DNA of 64,000 nucleotides from Micromonospora echinaurantiaca (GCF_900090235.1 NZ_LT607750.1:3360501-3424500), one strand, 5' to 3'. Numbered from the stretch's first letter, positions 51,847-60,254 are shown. Made by a program: numbers and translations. The notes: generated from the sequence alone by a model not told the origin.

Positions 51847-51873
51847 TGGATCGATTCAGTCTGGATCGATTCA
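51847..51873. promoter_or_regulatory. Two tandem LacI-type operators
   Basis: TGGATCGATTCA occurs at 51847-51858 and again at 51862-51873, 15 bp apart. Each is a near-perfect palindrome centred on CG (ATCGAT core), typical of LacI-family boxes, directly upstream of the LacI gene start at 51833. Confidence 0.65.
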
Positions 51874-51945
51874 GAGACTAGCCGGACGACGCACATCGGT
51901 CAATGCGAAAGCGAGAAAGCGCCGGCCGGGCTGGCGGGGCGGCGG

Positions 51946-52761
51946 TCAGGGCTTGCGGGCGACCGCTCCGTACATGCTGACCTCGGCGGCCGACGGGCGG
52001 GGCCGCGGCTCGGCCTCGGCCCGCCACTCGGCGACCGAGGTGAGGCCGGGCTCGGCCAGTTCGAGGCCGGCGAAGAAGCGGGCCACCTCGGCCCGGCTGC
52101 GCAGGGCGATCAGGCCGTGCGGGCCGCCGCCCCGCCCGGCCGCCTTCGCCTCCGCGGCCACCTCGGGCGGCAGGTGGTCGGCGGTGGCGTGCGACGCGGC
52201 CAGGTAACTGCCCGCGGGCAGGGCGTCGAGCAGCCGGCCGACCAGGCCCCCCGGGTCGTCGGAGTCCGGGACGAAGTGCAGGATCGCCACCAGCATCAGC
52301 CCGACCGGTCGGGACAGGTCGATGGTGCGCCGCAGGTCGGGGTGGGCCAGGATCCGCTCCGGGTCTCGGAGGTCCGCGTCGAGGTACGCGGTGGCTCCCT
52401 CGGCCGAGCTGGTGAGCAGCGCCCGGGCGTGGGCGAGCACGATCGGGTCGTTGTCGACGTAGACCACCCGGGACTCGGGCGCGATGGCCTGGGCGACCTC
52501 GTGGGTGTTGTCGGCGGTCGGGATGCCGGTGCCGATGTCGAGGAACTGGCGGATGCCCGCCTCGCGCGCGAGGTGGCCGACGGCGCGCTGGAGGAAGCGG
52601 CGGTTCTCCAGCGCGGTGGTGCGGATGGTCGGGAAGGCCGCCGCGATGGCGTCACCGGAGTCCCGGTCGGCCTGGAAGTTGTCCTTGCCGCCGAGCCAGT
52701 AGTTGTAGCGGCGGGCCGGGTGGGCCACCGAGATGTCGATGCGGTCGCCGGGTTTGTTCAC
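51946..52761 (-). CDS. SAM-dependent methyltransferase, DUF574 type
   Basis: A 271-residue protein from GTG 52761, overlapping the XRE gene stop by four bases. Diagnostic family sequence: ARRYNYWLGGKDNFQADRDS, IRQFLDIGTGIPTADNTHEV, VVYVDNDPIVLAHARALL and VGLMLVAILHFVPDSDDPGG. The family (pfam04672) is very common in Streptomyces and Micromonospora, usually beside XRE/DUF397 regulators, and its substrates are unknown. Confidence 0.93.
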   Translation of the reverse strand: MNKPGDRIDISVAHPARRYNYWLGGKDNFQADRDSGDAIAAAFPTIRTTALENRRFLQRAVGHLAREAGIRQFLDIGTGIPTADNTHEVAQAIAPESRVVYVDNDPIVLAHARALLTSSAEGATAYLDADLRDPERILAHPDLRRTIDLSRPVGLMLVAILHFVPDSDDPGGLVGRLLDALPAGSYLAASHATADHLPPEVAAEAKAAGRGGGPHGLIALRSRAEVARFFAGLELAEPGLTSVAEWRAEAEPRPRPSAAEVSMYGAVARKP

Positions 52762-53645
52762 TGCGGATACAGCTCGTCGCGGATCCGGGCGAGCAGCTCC
52801 GGCGTCCGCTCCGGCGGCTCGGCCTCGACGCAGAGCCGTTCCATCGCCACCGCGTAGTAGTCGAGGTCGTCGCGCTTGTCGAGGTAGAGCGCGCTGGTGA
52901 GCTGCTCGATGTAGACGATGTCGGGCAGGTCCTGGTCGCCGAAGCGCAGGATGCTGAAGGCGCCCCCGGCCGCGGCGTGGCCACCGGCGGTGAACGGGAC
53001 GACCTGCAACCGGATGTTCGGCGCCGACGTCGCCTCGATCAGCGCGGTCAGCTGCTCGCGCATCACCGCCGGCCCGCCGATCGGCCGGCGCAGCGCGGCC
53101 TCGTCGACCACCGCCCAGAGCTGGGGCGGCCGCGGGCGGCGCAGCAGCTGCTGGCGGCGCATCCGCAGGTCGACCCGGCGGTCGACCTCCGCGGCGTCGG
53201 CGCGGGGGTGGCCGAGCAGCACCACGGCCCGGGCGTACGCCGGAGTCTGCAACAGGCCGGGTACGAACTGCACCTCGTAGGTACGGATCAGCGCGGCGGC
53301 CGCCTCCAGCCCGAGGTAGGACTGGAACCAGCTGGGCAGCACGTCGCCGTACCGGTGCCACCAGCCCGGGCTGTTGGCGTCCCGGGCGAGCTTGAGCAGC
53401 GGCTCCCGCTCCTCGGCCGCGGTGACCCCGTAGAGGGTGAGCAGGTCGGCGACGTCGCGCTCCTTGAACCCGACCCGGCCCAGCTCCATCCGGCTGATCT
53501 TGGATTCGGAGGCCCGGATCTCCCAGCCGGCGCCCTCCCGGGTCACCCCGCTGGCCTCCCGCAGCCGCCGCAACTGGGCGCCGAGCAGCATCCGCAGCAC
53601 GGTCGGGCCGGTCGCCGGACCGCCCTCTGCGGAAACCATGGTCAT
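52758..53645 (-). CDS. XRE regulator with DUF5753 (Scr1-type) domain
   Basis: A 295-residue regulator. HTH at about residues 20-80 (LGAQLRRLREASGVTREGAG, SESKISRMELGRVGFKERDV). DUF5753 follows: LPSWFQSYLGLEAAAALIRT, YEVQFVPGLLQTPAYARAVV, QLWAVVDEAALRRPIGGPAV, RLQVVPFTAGGHAAAGGAFS and DIVYIEQLTSALYLDKRDDL. Such WhiJ-like proteins act with small DUF397 partners, one of which is encoded at 53768-54007 just upstream in the same direction. Downstream, the methyltransferase start overlaps its stop. Confidence 0.94.
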   Translation of the reverse strand: MTMVSAEGGPATGPTVLRMLLGAQLRRLREASGVTREGAGWEIRASESKISRMELGRVGFKERDVADLLTLYGVTAAEEREPLLKLARDANSPGWWHRYGDVLPSWFQSYLGLEAAAALIRTYEVQFVPGLLQTPAYARAVVLLGHPRADAAEVDRRVDLRMRRQQLLRRPRPPQLWAVVDEAALRRPIGGPAVMREQLTALIEATSAPNIRLQVVPFTAGGHAAAGGAFSILRFGDQDLPDIVYIEQLTSALYLDKRDDLDYYAVAMERLCVEAEPPERTPELLARIRDELYPQ

Positions 53646-53767
53646 GTGCCGCCCTCCGCACCCCGACCGGACGCCCCCGCCCGGCCGACGTGTAAGCATG
53701 CCATGAACCCTGAGTGAGGTGAACTCCTCCGAAGCGGTGGATCCGGTCCGGTCGACGGGACGGCCGG

Positions 53768-54007
53768 TCAGCCGATGAGGTGGTCGAAGTCGCCGTCCCG
53801 GGCGCCGAGCACGAAGGCGGCGATTTCGTCCACTGTGTAGATCAGTGCCGGCCCCTCGGGGTGCCGGGAGTTGCGCACCGCGATGCCGGCCCCTTCGGGC
53901 AGCTGGGCCAACTCGACGCAGTTGCCGCTGGGGTTGCTCCGCCGGCTCTTCTGCCAGGTGAGCGGGGGCAGCTGGTTGATCGGAACGCCGTTGGGTGGCT
54001 GCTGCAT
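53768..54007 (-). CDS. DUF397 small regulatory protein
   Basis: A 79-residue DUF397 protein from ATG 54007 (MQQPPNGVPINQLPPLTWQK). The diagnostic core is WQKSRRSNPSGNCVELAQLP, IAVRNSRHPEGPALIYTVDE and AAFVLGARDGDFDHL. DUF397 proteins pair with adjacent XRE/DUF5753 regulators (WhiJ-AbaA/BldB-like loci) and are proposed to relieve repression or act as antitoxin-like partners. The XRE gene starts 120 bp downstream on the same strand. Confidence 0.93.
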   Translation of the reverse strand: MQQPPNGVPINQLPPLTWQKSRRSNPSGNCVELAQLPEGAGIAVRNSRHPEGPALIYTVDEIAAFVLGARDGDFDHLIG

Positions 54008-54230
54008 CAAGCGGTGTCTTTCTCTCTGGGAGCCCACGAGGCCGGCCGGGGGTTGCCATGGCGGTCGACGAAGGGCTTCCTGCACGTGCATCTGCTCTTG
54101 CATCTGCATCGGACGGCGAGCATGATAACGCACGTGAATGGTGCTCAGCTGTTCACGCTGAGTTACTCCGAGCCGGGTGCTGGCCCGGCCGGATGCAGCC
54201 GTCCGGCCGCTCGCCGGAGGCGGTGCGGCG

Positions 54231-54893
54231 ATGGGAGGGTTCGTGCCGGATCCGATGTCCGTGGCGTCCGGCATCTGCGCCGCTGGCGCGCTCCTCACCT
54301 CCTGGCAGCTGCGGCAGCGGGCGCTGCGCGCAGAGGCCGAGATCGAGCACCTCCAGGCCGAGTTGGCGGCTGAACGGCACGCGGCCAGCCACGACCCGCT
54401 CACCGGCCTGCCCAACCGCCGCGCCTTCTACCGGCTGGCCGCCACCCTGCTCACCCGGGCGGACGGCCGGACGCTGATCGCGGTCGTCGTCGACCTGGAC
54501 GACTTCAAGCAGGTCAACGACCGCTTCGGGCACGCCGCCGGCGACCAGGTGCTGATCATCGTCGCCGAGCGGTTGACCGCGTTCGCCGGCGACAACCTGG
54601 TGGCCCGGCTCGGCGGCGACGAGTTCGCCGGCCTGCTGGCCAGTCCGACCGTCGACCGGCGGTGGATCGACCACGCCACCCGGCGGCTCGGCGAGACGCT
54701 CGGCGCGCCCATCCCGCTCGGCGGGCGCAGCGTACGGGTCACCGCGTCGGTCGGGCTTGCCCCGGTCGCCGGCCCGGCGCAGCTCACCGAGGCGCTCGGT
54801 CGGGCCGACGCCGCCATGTACCGGGCGAAGAGCCTCGGCACCGGCCGGCCACCCCGGCAGCTGGTGGACAGCCCCCGCCTCGCCGAGTGCTGA
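54231..54893 (+). CDS. GGDEF-domain diguanylate cyclase
   Basis: A 220-residue protein from ATG 54231. A short N-terminal hydrophobic stretch (VASGICAAGALLTSW) could anchor or insert, followed by a coiled-coil (ALRAEAEIEHLQAELAAERH) and a GGDEF domain (about 55-210) with DPLTGLPNRRAFY and intact active site RLGGDEF (GGDEF at 128-132). The RxxD inhibitory site upstream of GGDEF is not evident. It should make cyclic di-GMP, which controls development in actinomycetes. Confidence 0.92.
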   Translation: MGGFVPDPMSVASGICAAGALLTSWQLRQRALRAEAEIEHLQAELAAERHAASHDPLTGLPNRRAFYRLAATLLTRADGRTLIAVVVDLDDFKQVNDRFGHAAGDQVLIIVAERLTAFAGDNLVARLGGDEFAGLLASPTVDRRWIDHATRRLGETLGAPIPLGGRSVRVTASVGLAPVAGPAQLTEALGRADAAMYRAKSLGTGRPPRQLVDSPRLAEC

Positions 54894-54929
54894 CGACGAC
54901 CGACGGCAGGCGGCGGCCGTCGGGGCGGA

Positions 54930-55224
54930 TCAGTCCAACGAACGGGCCAACGAACGGGCAAGTTCGTCAGCCAGGTCGTCCGTCGCCTCGAAGTGGAGGA
55001 AGGTCCACACGTCCGGCTGGGCGTCCGACACCGACGTGGAGACGTCTTGCCGGCTGATCCGCGTGACGCCGAGCCCCGCGATCCTGAGATCCGCGTCGTC
55101 GCGCAGGCTCTCGCGATTCGAGTCCCTCGAAGCATGGACCGAGCCGGTCAGGCTCGCCCGACACTTGCTCGAGGACGACCCTGACCCCCACTCCGGCCGG
55201 TCCTCGGGGATCATGGCGGCCATG
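54930..55224 (-). CDS. Small hypothetical protein, start overlapping the divergent DUF4265 gene
   Basis: About 97 residues from ATG 55224 (a second ATG at 55215). The C-terminal half looks protein-like (ADLRIAGLGVTRISRQDVST, PDVWTFLHFEATDDLADELA) with GC-rich third positions. The N-terminal part is less convincing. The frame is open to 55292, inside the neighbouring gene. I do not recognise the family; the start codons of this gene and the DUF4265 gene overlap on opposite strands, so one start is probably misplaced. Confidence 0.5.
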
Positions 55225-55725
55225 ACCTCACCAGCACCCGACAGGAACCGGCCGATCGGTGAGCGGCATGTCAAGGTCTGGTTCCGGTTCACCCCCCGCG
55301 AAGGGTGGCTTCCCTATGACCGGGAGGGACTGTGGGGCGTGACCGTCGGCCCCGACACCGCCCGCATCTGCAATGTCCCGTTCCTGCAGGACGGCGTGGC
55401 CGAAGGCGACGTCGTGCGCTTCCTGACAGACGCCCATGGAGCTCATTGGGCGGCGGAGCGAGTCGAGCCCTCGGGCAATTGCACGGTCAGGGTCCTCCCG
55501 GTCCCCACCGGCCCACTCGGGCGAAGCGCGCAGGCCGTGCACGATCGGCTGGCGCCTTTCGGCCTGGGCGGCGAGACGTTCAGCCCGGAGCTGCCGCTCG
55601 TCGCGCTCACGGTGCCCGCCGACGCGGACCTTCCGGCGATCAAGGCGACCCTGCTCCGTGGCCAGGCGGAGGGCTGGTGGCATTTCGAGGCCGCGTGCGT
55701 GACCGACGCATGGCGAGCGGCCTGA
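55213..55725 (+). CDS. DUF4265-family protein
   Basis: A 170-residue protein (ATG 55213; ATG 55222 gives MTSPAPDRNRP). Family sequence: GERHVKVWFRFTPREGWLPY, DREGLWGVTVGPDTARICNV, PFLQDGVAEGDVVRFLTDAH and GWWHFEAACVTDAW. DUF4265 proteins are small cytoplasmic proteins often near contact-dependent or other conflict genes, sometimes proposed as immunity proteins; no toxin is visible here. Divergent from the small minus-strand gene. Confidence 0.85.
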   Translation: MAAMTSPAPDRNRPIGERHVKVWFRFTPREGWLPYDREGLWGVTVGPDTARICNVPFLQDGVAEGDVVRFLTDAHGAHWAAERVEPSGNCTVRVLPVPTGPLGRSAQAVHDRLAPFGLGGETFSPELPLVALTVPADADLPAIKATLLRGQAEGWWHFEAACVTDAWRAA

Positions 55726-55773
55726 CCTGCCCGTCCTGGTCGCACACCTGCGGCTGCGTCTGCGGCACCGGGC

Positions 55774-56793
55774 TCACCTGGCCTCCGGCGGCCGGCCCAG
55801 CTTGCGCAGGGCGGCGCGGGCCAGGGTGACCAGGCCGTCCGGTGAGATCAACCCCCGCACGATGTCCAGCGCCTGCTGCCGCTCCCCCTCGGCCCGCGCC
55901 ACGTCGAGCACCTGCCCGGCCCAGTCGCCCAGGTCGTCCAGCGCACGGACGGTGAGGAACCAGGCCAGCCGGGCCGGATCGGGCTCGGTGGGGCCGTAGC
56001 CGACGCGGAACGCGGCCTGCTGCGCCGCGGTGACCGGGGCGAAGGCCAGCACCCCGCCGAAGACGAACATCAGGTCGCACTCGGGCGGGGCGAGCACGGC
56101 GTCGTCCCAGTCGATCAGCCAGATCCGCCCGGCCGGACCGAGCAGCAGGTTGCCCAGGTGCGGGTCACCGTGGCAGACCACGGCCCGCCCCGGCCGGTCG
56201 CGCAGCTCGGCGCCGAGCGGCTCCACCGCGGCGGTCAGCTCGGCCACCGGGCCGGCGGCGGTCGACCAGATCCGGGCCAGCTCGTCGGCGAGCCGGTCAC
56301 CCGGCCGGTGCCGGCACAACCGTTCGTCGACCGCGCGCAGGGTGGCGAGCACCGCCGGGTGGGTGCCGCCGCCGGGCGGCAGCAGGCCGGCCAGCTCGTC
56401 GGTCACCTCCGCCGCGTGCACCCGGGCCAGCACCTGGCCGTACGACCGCCAGTGGGCGTCGGTCATCGCACCGCCGAGCGCCCGGTCGTCGGAGACCCAG
56501 GGCAGGACGGAGAGGCGGCGGCCGTCCCGGACGGTCCACGCTCGACCGTCGGGGCCGGGCAGCGGTGCGGGGATTCCCGGCACGCCCTGGCCGGCGAGGT
56601 GCGCCGACACGATCAGCCCGGCCGGCGTGCCGCCGCCGCTCAGCTTGACCGCGTACCGGCCGCCGTCGGCGGACTCGGCCCGCCAGAGCAGGGCGCGCCG
56701 GTCGGCGCCGAGGTCGACCGGCTCGGTGACGGTGAGGCGCACCCCGAAATCGTGGTGCACCCAGTCGGTCAGCGGCAGCGGGTCGTCGGCCAT
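55774..56793 (-). CDS. Aminoglycoside phosphotransferase (APH)-family protein
   Basis: A 339-residue protein from ATG 56793 (MADDPLPLTDWVHHDFGVRL). Nucleotide-binding Lys in GRYAVKLSGGG, Brenner motif VVCHGDPHLGNLLLGPAG and metal Asp in IWLIDWDDAVLAPPECDLMF are all intact. Full APH/choline-kinase length. Probably phosphorylates a hydroxyl on a small molecule; antibiotic resistance is possible but unproven. Monocistronic. Confidence 0.92.
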   Translation of the reverse strand: MADDPLPLTDWVHHDFGVRLTVTEPVDLGADRRALLWRAESADGGRYAVKLSGGGTPAGLIVSAHLAGQGVPGIPAPLPGPDGRAWTVRDGRRLSVLPWVSDDRALGGAMTDAHWRSYGQVLARVHAAEVTDELAGLLPPGGGTHPAVLATLRAVDERLCRHRPGDRLADELARIWSTAAGPVAELTAAVEPLGAELRDRPGRAVVCHGDPHLGNLLLGPAGRIWLIDWDDAVLAPPECDLMFVFGGVLAFAPVTAAQQAAFRVGYGPTEPDPARLAWFLTVRALDDLGDWAGQVLDVARAEGERQQALDIVRGLISPDGLVTLARAALRKLGRPPEAR

Positions 56794-56886
56794 CGGCACA
56801 CCCTGCCAGCGGTGGCGCGGACGGGCGTACCGAATTTCCGTGCCGTGCGGCGCCGCGGCCGGTGCCGGCCGCGGCGCCACTCCGGT

Positions 56887-57360
56887 TCAGGCCAGGGTCT
56901 TCAGGTACTCCGCGAGCGCGTTGTAGGACTCGGCGGCGCCCTGCTCCATGCCGGAGCTGACCATGCCGTCGCGCTCCTCCTTGGTGTCGAAGCGGGTGGT
57001 CCCGGTGACCACGGTCCGGCCGTCCTGCTCGGTGAAGACCAGCGTCTCCACCGCGACGTGCCCCGGCATGCCCTCGTACTCGAAGGTCTGCACGATCCGC
57101 TCCGGCGCCTCGATCTCGCGGAACTCGCCGCGGAAGCCGTAGGAGTTGCCGTCCTGGGCGTGCTCCACGAAGCGGTAGCGGCCGCCCACCCGGAAGTCGA
57201 TCTCGACGTCGAGCGGGTTGCCCCGTCCCCACCAGCGCTTCAGGTGCTCCGCCTGGGTGTGCGCGGCGAAGACCAGGTCGCGCGGGGCGTCGAAGGCGCG
57301 GGTGAGGGTGATCTCGTGGTCGGTGGGAAGCTCCACGACCAGGTCACTGAGCTGACTCAT
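56887..57360 (-). CDS. SRPBCC/AHSA1-type protein
   Basis: A 157-residue START-like protein. Family sequence: ITLTRAFDAPRDLVFAAHTQ, AEHLKRWWGRG, DFRVGGRYRFV and FEYEGMPGHVAVETLVFTEQ. The fold has a large hydrophobic cavity for ligands. The gene overlaps the end of the ArsR gene (57344-57360), the standard actinobacterial ArsR-SRPBCC pair. Confidence 0.93.
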   Translation of the reverse strand: MSQLSDLVVELPTDHEITLTRAFDAPRDLVFAAHTQAEHLKRWWGRGNPLDVEIDFRVGGRYRFVEHAQDGNSYGFRGEFREIEAPERIVQTFEYEGMPGHVAVETLVFTEQDGRTVVTGTTRFDTKEERDGMVSSGMEQGAAESYNALAEYLKTLA

Positions 57361-57691
57361 CGCTGTTCTCCTTCAGTTCTCGCAGGTAGCTGTCCAACGT
57401 GTCGTAACGGTCGTCCCAGAGCCGGCGGTACTGGTCGACCCACTCGGCGAGCGTGCGCAGCGGCGCCGGGTCCAGGCGGCAGCGGCGCCACTGCGCCTCC
57501 CGGGTGCGAACGATCAACCCGGCCCGCTCCAGCACGTTGAGGTGCTTGGAGATGGCCTGGACGCTCACCGGGAACGGCTCCGCCAACTCGTTGACGGTCG
57601 CCTCGCCGGCCGCCAGCCGGGCCAGGATGGCCCGCCGGGTCGGGTCCGCGAGGGCGGCGAAGACGGTGCTGACCGGATCTGCTGACATCAT
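57344..57691 (-). CDS. ArsR-family repressor
   Basis: A 115-residue winged-helix regulator from ATG 57691 (a second ATG at 57688). HTH: ADPTRRAILARLAAGEATVN, AISKHLNVLERAGLIVRTRE and EAQWRRCRLDPAPLRTLAEW. No metal-binding ELCVC motif, so it belongs to the non-metal ArsR group that controls SRPBCC genes. A symmetrical operator-like sequence overlaps its promoter at 57696-57729. Confidence 0.94.
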   Translation of the reverse strand: MMSADPVSTVFAALADPTRRAILARLAAGEATVNELAEPFPVSVQAISKHLNVLERAGLIVRTREAQWRRCRLDPAPLRTLAEWVDQYRRLWDDRYDTLDSYLRELKENSDESAQ

Positions 57692-57695
57692 CACT

Positions 57696-57729
57696 CTCAA
57701 CCAACTGGTTTATAAACCGATAGGTTGAG
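57696..57729. promoter_or_regulatory. Operator/promoter of the ArsR-SRPBCC operon
   Basis: A perfect 12-bp palindrome GGTTTATAAACC (57707-57718) lies inside an outer inverted repeat CTCAACC (57696-57702)/GGTTGAG (57723-57729). The AT-rich core also reads as a -10. Starts five bases upstream of the ArsR start codon, so strong autoregulation is likely. Confidence 0.7.
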
Positions 57730-57850
57730 CATACTCGCCGACACGCCGGTGTCAAGGCGGTTCGGGAAAACTCGCCGGGGAGATTCGAAGTGTTCCACGC
57801 CGGCCGTCGGGTATGTCGCTCTCAACCCGCCCCCGACTGAAGGACCCCAC

Positions 57851-58498
57851 GTGGCGATCCGGGCCCTGCTGCTCAACTGCACGCTGAAGCGGTCACCCGC
57901 GCCGTCGAGTTCCGACCTGCTCGGGCGCGAGGTGCTCGCCGCCCTCGCCGAGCAGGGCGTCGAGGGCGAAGTGGTCCGCGTCGTCGACCACGACGTGCGG
58001 TTCGGGGTCTCCACCGACGAGGGCGACGGCGACGGGTGGCCGGCGCTACGGGCCAAGCTGCTGGCGGCGCAGATCCTCATCATCGCCACGCCGATCTGGC
58101 TCGGCCAGCCGTCCAGCGTGTGCAAGATGGTGCTCGAACGGCTCGACGCGGAACTGTCCGAAACCGACGCCGAGGGCCGCCTGTGCACGTACGGGAAGGT
58201 CGCCGGCGTGGCGGTGGTCGGCAATGAGGACGGCGCGCACCACACCATCGGCCAGGTGCAGCAGGCGCTCAACGAGGTCGGGTTCACCTGCCCCGCCGCG
58301 GGCGCCACCTACTGGGTCGGCGAGGCGCTGCACAAGCTCGACTACCGCGACGCCGGCCCGAAGCCGGACACCACCGGCCGCACCACCAAGGCGCTCGCGC
58401 TCAACGCCGCGCACCTGGCCCGGCTGCTGGCCGAGCAGCCGTACCCGCCACCGGAGACGAATAACGCCGGGGTCGGCCCCAGCCGGGAGCCCGCCTGA
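57851..58498 (+). CDS. Flavodoxin-fold NAD(P)H-dependent oxidoreductase
   Basis: A 215-residue protein from GTG 57851, preceded by GAAGGA. Flavodoxin-like fold: ALLLNCTLKRSPAPSSSDLL (phosphate loop of FMN), IIATPIWLGQPSSVCKMVLE and GVAVVGNEDGAHHTIGQVQQ. It belongs to the NADPH-dependent FMN reductase (pfam03358) group of small flavin reductases. The upstream open frame back to 57725 contains the ArsR operator and is unlikely to be translated. Confidence 0.92.
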   Translation: MAIRALLLNCTLKRSPAPSSSDLLGREVLAALAEQGVEGEVVRVVDHDVRFGVSTDEGDGDGWPALRAKLLAAQILIIATPIWLGQPSSVCKMVLERLDAELSETDAEGRLCTYGKVAGVAVVGNEDGAHHTIGQVQQALNEVGFTCPAAGATYWVGEALHKLDYRDAGPKPDTTGRTTKALALNAAHLARLLAEQPYPPPETNNAGVGPSREPA

Positions 58499-58510
58499 CC
58501 ACGGCGCCGG

Positions 58511-59056
58511 TCAGCGCCACCCGTAGCCGGCGCGCAGCGCCCGCCCCACCCGATCGAAGCGGGCCCGATCCAGCACCGCGCCCTCGCGCCGGATGCTGTC
58601 CTCGCGCATGGTCAGCACCCGGTCCAGCCGCACCCAACTGGGCCGGCTGTCCCGGTCCCAGGCACCCGGGCCGAGGGCCAGCCAGTGCCGCTGCCCGTCC
58701 CGCTCGCTCTGGCTGGACAGCATCAGCCCGAACAGCGTCCGGCTGTGCCGGCCCACCACCAGCACCGGGCGATCCTTGCCCTGGCGCGGGTCGTCCTCGT
58801 ACGGCACCCAGGTCCAGACGACCTCCCCCGGGTCGGCGTGCCCGTCCAGCTCCGGCGCGTACGTCAACTCGCGGCGCTGGAGCGCGGCGACCTGACGCCG
58901 GCGGGCGACCTGGGCCGGCGCGGGCCCGGAACGCCGGGGACGCGGGACGACCGCGCCGCCCACCCGGCTGATGCGCGCCGCCACGTTCCTCAACAGACCT
59001 GCCACGGCGGGCAGCCTATCCTCCGCCCCCGGCGGCTCGGCGGAGGCCGTCGGCAA
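58511..59056 (-). CDS. PemK/MazF-family protein, orphan
   Basis: A 181-residue protein with a PemK-like C-terminal domain: DPGEVVWTWVPYEDDPRQGK, DRPVLVVGRHSRTLFGLML, WVRLDRVLTMREDSIRREGA and RARFDRVGRALRAGYGWR. The basic N-terminal 60 residues are not part of the toxin fold. No antitoxin is adjacent. Widespread in actinomycetes as an orphan, possibly an RNA-binding housekeeping protein. Start uncertain: several in-frame candidates lie between 59056 and 58850. Confidence 0.85.
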   Translation of the reverse strand: MPTASAEPPGAEDRLPAVAGLLRNVAARISRVGGAVVPRPRRSGPAPAQVARRRQVAALQRRELTYAPELDGHADPGEVVWTWVPYEDDPRQGKDRPVLVVGRHSRTLFGLMLSSQSERDGQRHWLALGPGAWDRDSRPSWVRLDRVLTMREDSIRREGAVLDRARFDRVGRALRAGYGWR

Positions 59057-59097
59057 TCCGGTGGCACTCGCCCGCGGTCCCGTCGATGATCGTCGGC

Positions 59098-59700
59098 ATG
59101 TCCGTGCCCGCTCACCAGGTCCGCGCCCGCTACTCGGCGGAGACCATCACCGTCTACCAGGCCTACCCGCCGGAGATCGCCCGCGCCGCGCTGGCCGCCG
59201 GACGCTTCGTACCACCGTTCAAGCGGGAGCGGATGACCTGGATCAAGCCGTCATTCCGCTGGATGCTGTACCGCTGCGGCTGGGCCACCAAGCCGGGACA
59301 GGAACGCGTGCTGGCCGTCGAGATCACCCGCGCCGGGTTCGAGTGGGCACTGGCGCACGCCTGCCTGAGCAGCTACGACCCGCACCGGTACGCCGACCGG
59401 GCCGCCTGGTCGCGTCAGTTGCGGGCCAGCCCGGTCCGGGTGCAGTGGGACCCGGAGCGCTCACTGCGGCTGGCCCCGCTGCCCCACCGGTCGGTGCAGG
59501 TCGGACTCTCCGGCGAGGCGGTGCGGCGGTACGTCGACGAGTGGCTGGTCAGCCTGACCGACGTGACCCCGACCGCCCGCGCCATCCGCGAGCTGCTCGA
59601 TGCCGGCGACGACCCGGCCGCCGAGGCGCTGCTGCCGCCCGAGCGCCCGTACCCGTTGCCGCCCGAGGTCGCCGCCGTGGTCGGCGCGACGACGCCGTGA
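59098..59700 (+). CDS. DUF4291-family protein
   Basis: A 200-residue protein from ATG 59098 (MSVPAHQVRARYSAETITVY). Diagnostic sequence: ITVYQAYPPEIARAALAAGR, FKRERMTWIKPSFRWMLYRC, GWATKPGQERVLAVEITRAG, and VQWDPERSLRLAPLPHRSVQ. DUF4291 is broadly distributed and has no assigned function; some members are fused to or lie near ADP-ribosyl-related enzymes. Divergent from the PemK-like gene. Confidence 0.93.
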   Translation: MSVPAHQVRARYSAETITVYQAYPPEIARAALAAGRFVPPFKRERMTWIKPSFRWMLYRCGWATKPGQERVLAVEITRAGFEWALAHACLSSYDPHRYADRAAWSRQLRASPVRVQWDPERSLRLAPLPHRSVQVGLSGEAVRRYVDEWLVSLTDVTPTARAIRELLDAGDDPAAEALLPPERPYPLPPEVAAVVGATTP

Positions 59701-59816
59701 CGGACTCCGACCGGTGATGACACTGCGCGGGTGTCGATCCGCTCGCGGCGCCTGTGCGCGGCCGGCGCGTGCTTGACTGGGGCGGTCGGTGCCGGAACGG
59801 GCGAGGACGGTGGCAG

Positions 59817-60254
59817 ATGACCTTCGAGGTACGGACGCGGAGCCTGCCCGGCAGGCCGGCGGCGATCGGCTCCGCCGGGGCGTACACCCTGGTGGTGGAC
59901 CGCCCGGTCGACGGCGGCGGCGACGGCCTGGGGTTCAACGGGGGCCAGCTGCTCTACCTGGCGGTGGCCGGCTGCGTCTCCAACGACCTGTTCCGCGAGG
60001 CACGGGCGGCCGGCATCGAGCTGTGGCGGGTGGAGGTGACCGTGCGCGGCGACTTCACCGGCGAGCCGGCGGTCTCGACGGAGATCACCTACGACGTACG
60101 GGTCGAGGGGAACGCCCCCGCGGAACGGCTCGGCGAGCTGGTCGGCCGGGTGGACGCGATCGCGGAGATCCCCAACTCGCTGCGCGCGGGCACGCCGGTG
60201 CGGCTGGGCCGGGCTGACGTGGTGGGCGGAATCGGCGGCGGCGTCGGTGCCTGA
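59817..60254 (+). CDS. OsmC-family protein
   Basis: A 145-residue OsmC/Ohr-like protein from ATG 59817. OsmC features: FNGGQLLYLAVAGCVSNDLF with the reactive Cys in AGCVS, then ELWRVEVTVRGDFTGEPAVS and EITYDVRVEG. Only one Cys is seen (classical peroxidases have two), so it may not be a peroxidase. The last bases overlap the start of the beta-lactamase gene (60247), so the two may be coupled. Confidence 0.88.
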   Translation: MTFEVRTRSLPGRPAAIGSAGAYTLVVDRPVDGGGDGLGFNGGQLLYLAVAGCVSNDLFREARAAGIELWRVEVTVRGDFTGEPAVSTEITYDVRVEGNAPAERLGELVGRVDAIAEIPNSLRAGTPVRLGRADVVGGIGGGVGA

